DNA of 6,751 bases from positions 1 to 6,751 of the forward strand of contig WTCN01000040.1 in the NCBI GenBank assembly GCA_013138555.1. Reading direction: 5' to 3'. The translations under genes were made by a program, and so were the position numbers. The DNA is from Methyloprofundus sp. (GTDB taxonomy: Bacteria; Pseudomonadota; Gammaproteobacteria; Methylococcales; Methylomonadaceae). Under the pieces are notes generated by a model that worked only from the letters and a program-made list of their open reading frames with translations, was not told the origin of the DNA and ran no database searches. Shown here piece after piece: positions 5,201 through 6,751 of this stretch (position 1 is the first letter of the stretch; each line of letters begins with the position of its first letter).

Positions 5201-5602
5201 TTAATTTAACTCAACTGAATAGTCACCAAATGGGCGGCGAAAAGCAAAATGATAGGGGGTGACTACAAAGTCATCCCATGTTGTTTTAAACACATCATGC
5301 GGTTCCGGTATGCTTGCCAGGCCAGAGAAAGGTGATGCTATGACAAAAAGTACGAGGCCTGTCGCGCTGCCAAGAACAGCCACCGGTCGAATGATGAGTT
5401 CCGATAATATGTCTTTGCTGATAGATGATGCGCTATCACCTGCTTCTGTCGCAGTATATTCAGGCTGTACCGTGCTACTACTGTCAACTTCCTCTACAGG
5501 ATGATGATGGTGGCTAGCGTCTGGTTCCTCTTCAGCAAAAGCTGTTTGCTGTGAAAGGCAAAGGCAGGCGGCTATAAAAAAACAGATCCTAAATTTTTGC
5601 AT
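5201..5602 (-). CDS. Small His-rich exported protein with one hydrophobic segment
   Basis: A 133-residue protein. Residues 1-23 are a clear Sec signal peptide with a probable cleavage after TAFA; a run of four histidines (31-34) and an acidic, Ser/Thr-rich linker follow. Residues 72-98 hold RPVAVLGSATGLVLFVIASP, a Gly-rich hydrophobic segment, then FSGLASI, and the C-terminus has TPYHFAFRRPFGDY. The pattern R-P-x(8)-G-x(2)-hydrophobic-PFS ... P-x-x-x-x-F-x-R-P-x-G resembles a family of small proteobacterial exported proteins of unknown function that I recall only loosely. The start at 5602 is chosen because AGGAG (5613-5609) lies six bases before it and the signal peptide begins there; an upstream in-frame ATG at 5689 would add 29 residues with no ribosome site. 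It sits between two REP doublets. Membrane or cell-envelope location is inferred; function unknown. Confidence 0.82.
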   Translation of the reverse strand: MQKFRICFFIAACLCLSQQTAFAEEEPDASHHHHPVEEVDSSSTVQPEYTATEAGDSASSISKDILSELIIRPVAVLGSATGLVLFVIASPFSGLASIPEPHDVFKTTWDDFVVTPYHFAFRRPFGDYSVELN

Positions 5603-5651
5603 ATTATTCTCCTGAAATTTCTGGGCATCTTTCATATGAGCATAAAAGTAG

Positions 5652-5680
5652 TTTACACTTCGATAATTTATATGAATCAA
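5652..5680 (-). promoter_or_regulatory. Weak candidate promoter for the His-rich exported protein
   Basis: Reading leftward, TTGATT (5680-5675) is followed after 17 bases by TGTAAA (5657-5652), and an alternative TAAACT lies at 5655-5650. Matches to consensus are partial in AT-rich DNA. The REP doublet at 5690-5771 begins ten bases upstream, so any promoter must lie in the 87 bases between it and the start codon or inside the repeat. Confidence 0.25.
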
Positions 5681-5689
5681 GAATATCAA

Positions 5690-5771
5690 CGTAGCCCGTA
5701 TGGAGCTTGCGGAATACGGGACATTCGAGGCGCTGGTTTTCCCGTATTACGCAAGCTCCATACGGGCTACG
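5690..5771. repeat. Inverted REP doublet (REPIN-like), second family
   Basis: Arms 5690-5721 and 5740-5771 (32 bases each) are reverse complements with a single mismatch, around an 18-base spacer. Each arm forms its own hairpin with CCCGTAT and ATACGGG as a perfect seven-base stem (5695-5701 with 5714-5720; 5741-5747 with 5760-5766). The motif GTAGCCCGTATGGAGCTTGC has the look of the widespread GTAGCCCG-type proteobacterial repeats. It is unrelated in sequence to the doublet at 5027-5094. It sits just upstream of the minus-strand gene at 5201-5602. No transposase is encoded in the window. Confidence 0.8.
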
Positions 5772-5849
5772 CTTGTTAAATAAATTAAAGGTAACGCTAC
5801 CCTTTAGTGAACCAAAAGAGGTAGAATCGATTGAAAGTTAAAATAATTC

Positions 5850-5949
5850 AATGACCGCTGTGGGTCGAAAGCGACCCTTGTTATGACAAGAATTTTAGCT
5901 TCAGAAAACAGATATTCTCAAGGCCGGTTATCGGCCATTAGCAGTTATT
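5850..5949. repeat. Multi-hairpin element with imperfect inverted ends
   Basis: The ends AATGACCGCT (5850-5859) and AGCAGTTATT (5940-5949) are inverted copies with eight of ten matches. Between them are three hairpins: GGGTCG-AAAG-CGACCC (5862-5877), CTTGT-TATG-ACAAG (5877-5890) and GGCCG-GTTAT-CGGCC (5922-5936). A further dyad, CAGTTA with TGACTG (5942-5947, 5954-5959), follows the right end. This density of stems in non-coding DNA suggests a small non-autonomous mobile element or a structured RNA. No target-site duplication is obvious. Confidence 0.5.
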
Positions 5950-5959
5950 CAAGTGACTG

Positions 5960-6127
5960 TAAGATCTGATTGTGTTTAAACTTTAAAAATGTCAAATTGA
6001 ATATGACAGAATAATTGAATCACATTACTGATCAGGCCCTTTATCAAAAACATAATTTTACCTTTTGCGTTTGACATTTTGCCTTGGTACGTTCTAAGTT
6101 GGTTTATTCACAAGTCAGGAATTTAGC
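5960..6127. other. Remaining AT-rich intergenic DNA with minor dyads
   Basis: This stretch between the multi-hairpin element and the carotenoid oxygenase stop holds no gene I can support. It contains a TGTCA-N9-TGACA dyad (5990-6008), two copies of AATTGAAT (5995-6002, 6013-6020) and a rightward TTGACA (6071-6076) with TCTAAG (6093-6098) at 16 bases. None is linked to a gene in the right orientation, and no clear terminator for the carotenoid oxygenase is visible. Confidence 0.35.
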
Positions 6128-6751
6128 CTAACTCTTCATAAAAATGCCATGGAATCCAAAGGGTACTATCTGGCCCACGTATACCCTCGCCAATTCAGAT
6201 AAATCATTTGCATTTAATACCAATAAAAACGAATCACGTTTTTCAGTATCCAATACGACTGTTAGAATAACGCCATCATCTTCAGTGATGCTATCAGGAT
6301 TGGGTACGAATATTCCCTCTTGTGGGTACATATTAGCTTGATACCATTCCTTTGTAGTCAAGTCATTCATATCAACCTTAATCAAAGCATTTTCGATATT
6401 TTCGCTATTACCATGGTAACTTAAGCCATATGCGTATTGATAATTGTACGAATTGTAATATTTATAATTTATTGTCGGCATTTCAAAATAAATGCCCGTA
6501 TCTGTCGTATCTACTTCTTTGCCATCGGTTGTTAATATGGTTCGTTTTAACCTGGATCTGGTTTGCATAGAACCAAGATCTTCTGCTTTAATTTTGTTTA
6601 GGTAGAAATGATTTATCCGTTGTGCATTATCGGCTGCACAGTAGTCGATGATAATCTGATTGTCTTCCTGATAACAATTTACAAAGTGAAAGATAAAGCA
6701 TGTATCGATAGCTACCTCTGTAATAAGAGAACCATCCAGGCGTGATAACAC
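6128..6751 (-). CDS. Carotenoid oxygenase (RPE65/CCD family), C-terminal part, runs off the right edge
   Basis: The last 207 residues of a carotenoid cleavage oxygenase, an Fe(II)-dependent dioxygenase that splits conjugated double bonds of carotenoids, apocarotenoids or stilbenes. Two of the family's four iron-binding histidines are seen: the one in FIFHFVNCYQE (fragment residue 22, near 6688) and the last in VPFGFHGIF (fragment residue 201, near 6151). Also typical are FEMPTINYKYYNSYNYQYAYGL, the FVPNPDSITEDDGVILTVVLD block and LLVLNANDLSELAR. The family is usually about 450-550 residues, so over half including the first two histidines lies beyond the window. The GTG at the edge is not the real start. 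A Gly replaces the usual Pro before IVPFGFHG. Substrate cannot be told; it stands alone here with no carotenoid genes in view. Confidence 0.93.
   Translation of the reverse strand: MLSRLDGSLITEVAIDTCFIFHFVNCYQEDNQIIIDYCAADNAQRINHFYLNKIKAEDLGSMQTRSRLKRTILTTDGKEVDTTDTGIYFEMPTINYKYYNSYNYQYAYGLSYHGNSENIENALIKVDMNDLTTKEWYQANMYPQEGIFVPNPDSITEDDGVILTVVLDTEKRDSFLLVLNANDLSELARVYVGQIVPFGFHGIFMKS

Noticed and set aside
5603..5689. Longer form of the His-rich exported protein starting at 5689
   Set aside because: It would bury the signal peptide 29 residues in, and only the ATG at 5602 has an AGGAG site.
6071..6098. Rightward promoter (TTGACA, TCTAAG)
   Set aside because: It points into the convergent carotenoid oxygenase with no plus-strand gene to serve; the -10 match is poor. 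Antisense transcription is possible but unsupported.

Overview
The window looks like chromosomal DNA of an AT-rich gammaproteobacterium. A YehS (DUF1456) protein, E. coli-style ATGA start/stop overlaps, an anaerobic-type corrin pathway gene set and abundant REP-like palindromes all fit that. The palindromes resemble ones I recall from Methylococcales (methanotroph) genomes, but that placement is from memory and moderate at best.

Layout. Bases 1-139 hold no gene but include a foldable leader just upstream of a small membrane-anchored exported protein of unknown function (140-517). From 612 to 3403 lies a tightly packed rightward cobalamin cluster with every junction overlapping by 4-8 bases: the N-terminal part of CbiG, a separate CbiG C-terminal/CobE protein, a CbiH/CobJ C17-methyltransferase carrying an extra C-terminal domain that reads like the haem-utilisation ChuX/HutX family, and a thioredoxin-like [2Fe-2S] ferredoxin. 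A cold-shock-domain protein with a C-terminal membrane helix (3431-3757) follows only 27 bases later and ends at a good hairpin terminator. Next on the plus strand come a monohaem c-type cytochrome lipoprotein (3811-4320) and yehS (4370-4852), followed by a terminator. The last third is on the minus strand: a small His-rich exported protein (5201-5602) and the C-terminal half of a carotenoid oxygenase running off the right edge (6128-6751).

The DNA between the minus-strand genes is unusually rich in dyad structure. Two different inverted REP doublets (5027-5094 and 5690-5771) bracket the small exported gene, and a third, about 100-bp, multi-hairpin element with imperfect inverted ends sits at 5850-5949.

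Functionally, the cobalamin cluster covers ring contraction (C17 methylation by CbiH) and the next steps (opening of the delta-lactone and loss of the two-carbon fragment by CbiG, assisted by CobE). The ferredoxin is a plausible redox partner. The most noteworthy item is the CbiH-ChuX/HutX-like fusion, which would put a tetrapyrrole-binding fold on the ring-contracting methyltransferase. No cobalamin riboswitch, tRNA, rRNA, CRISPR array or intact transposase was seen.
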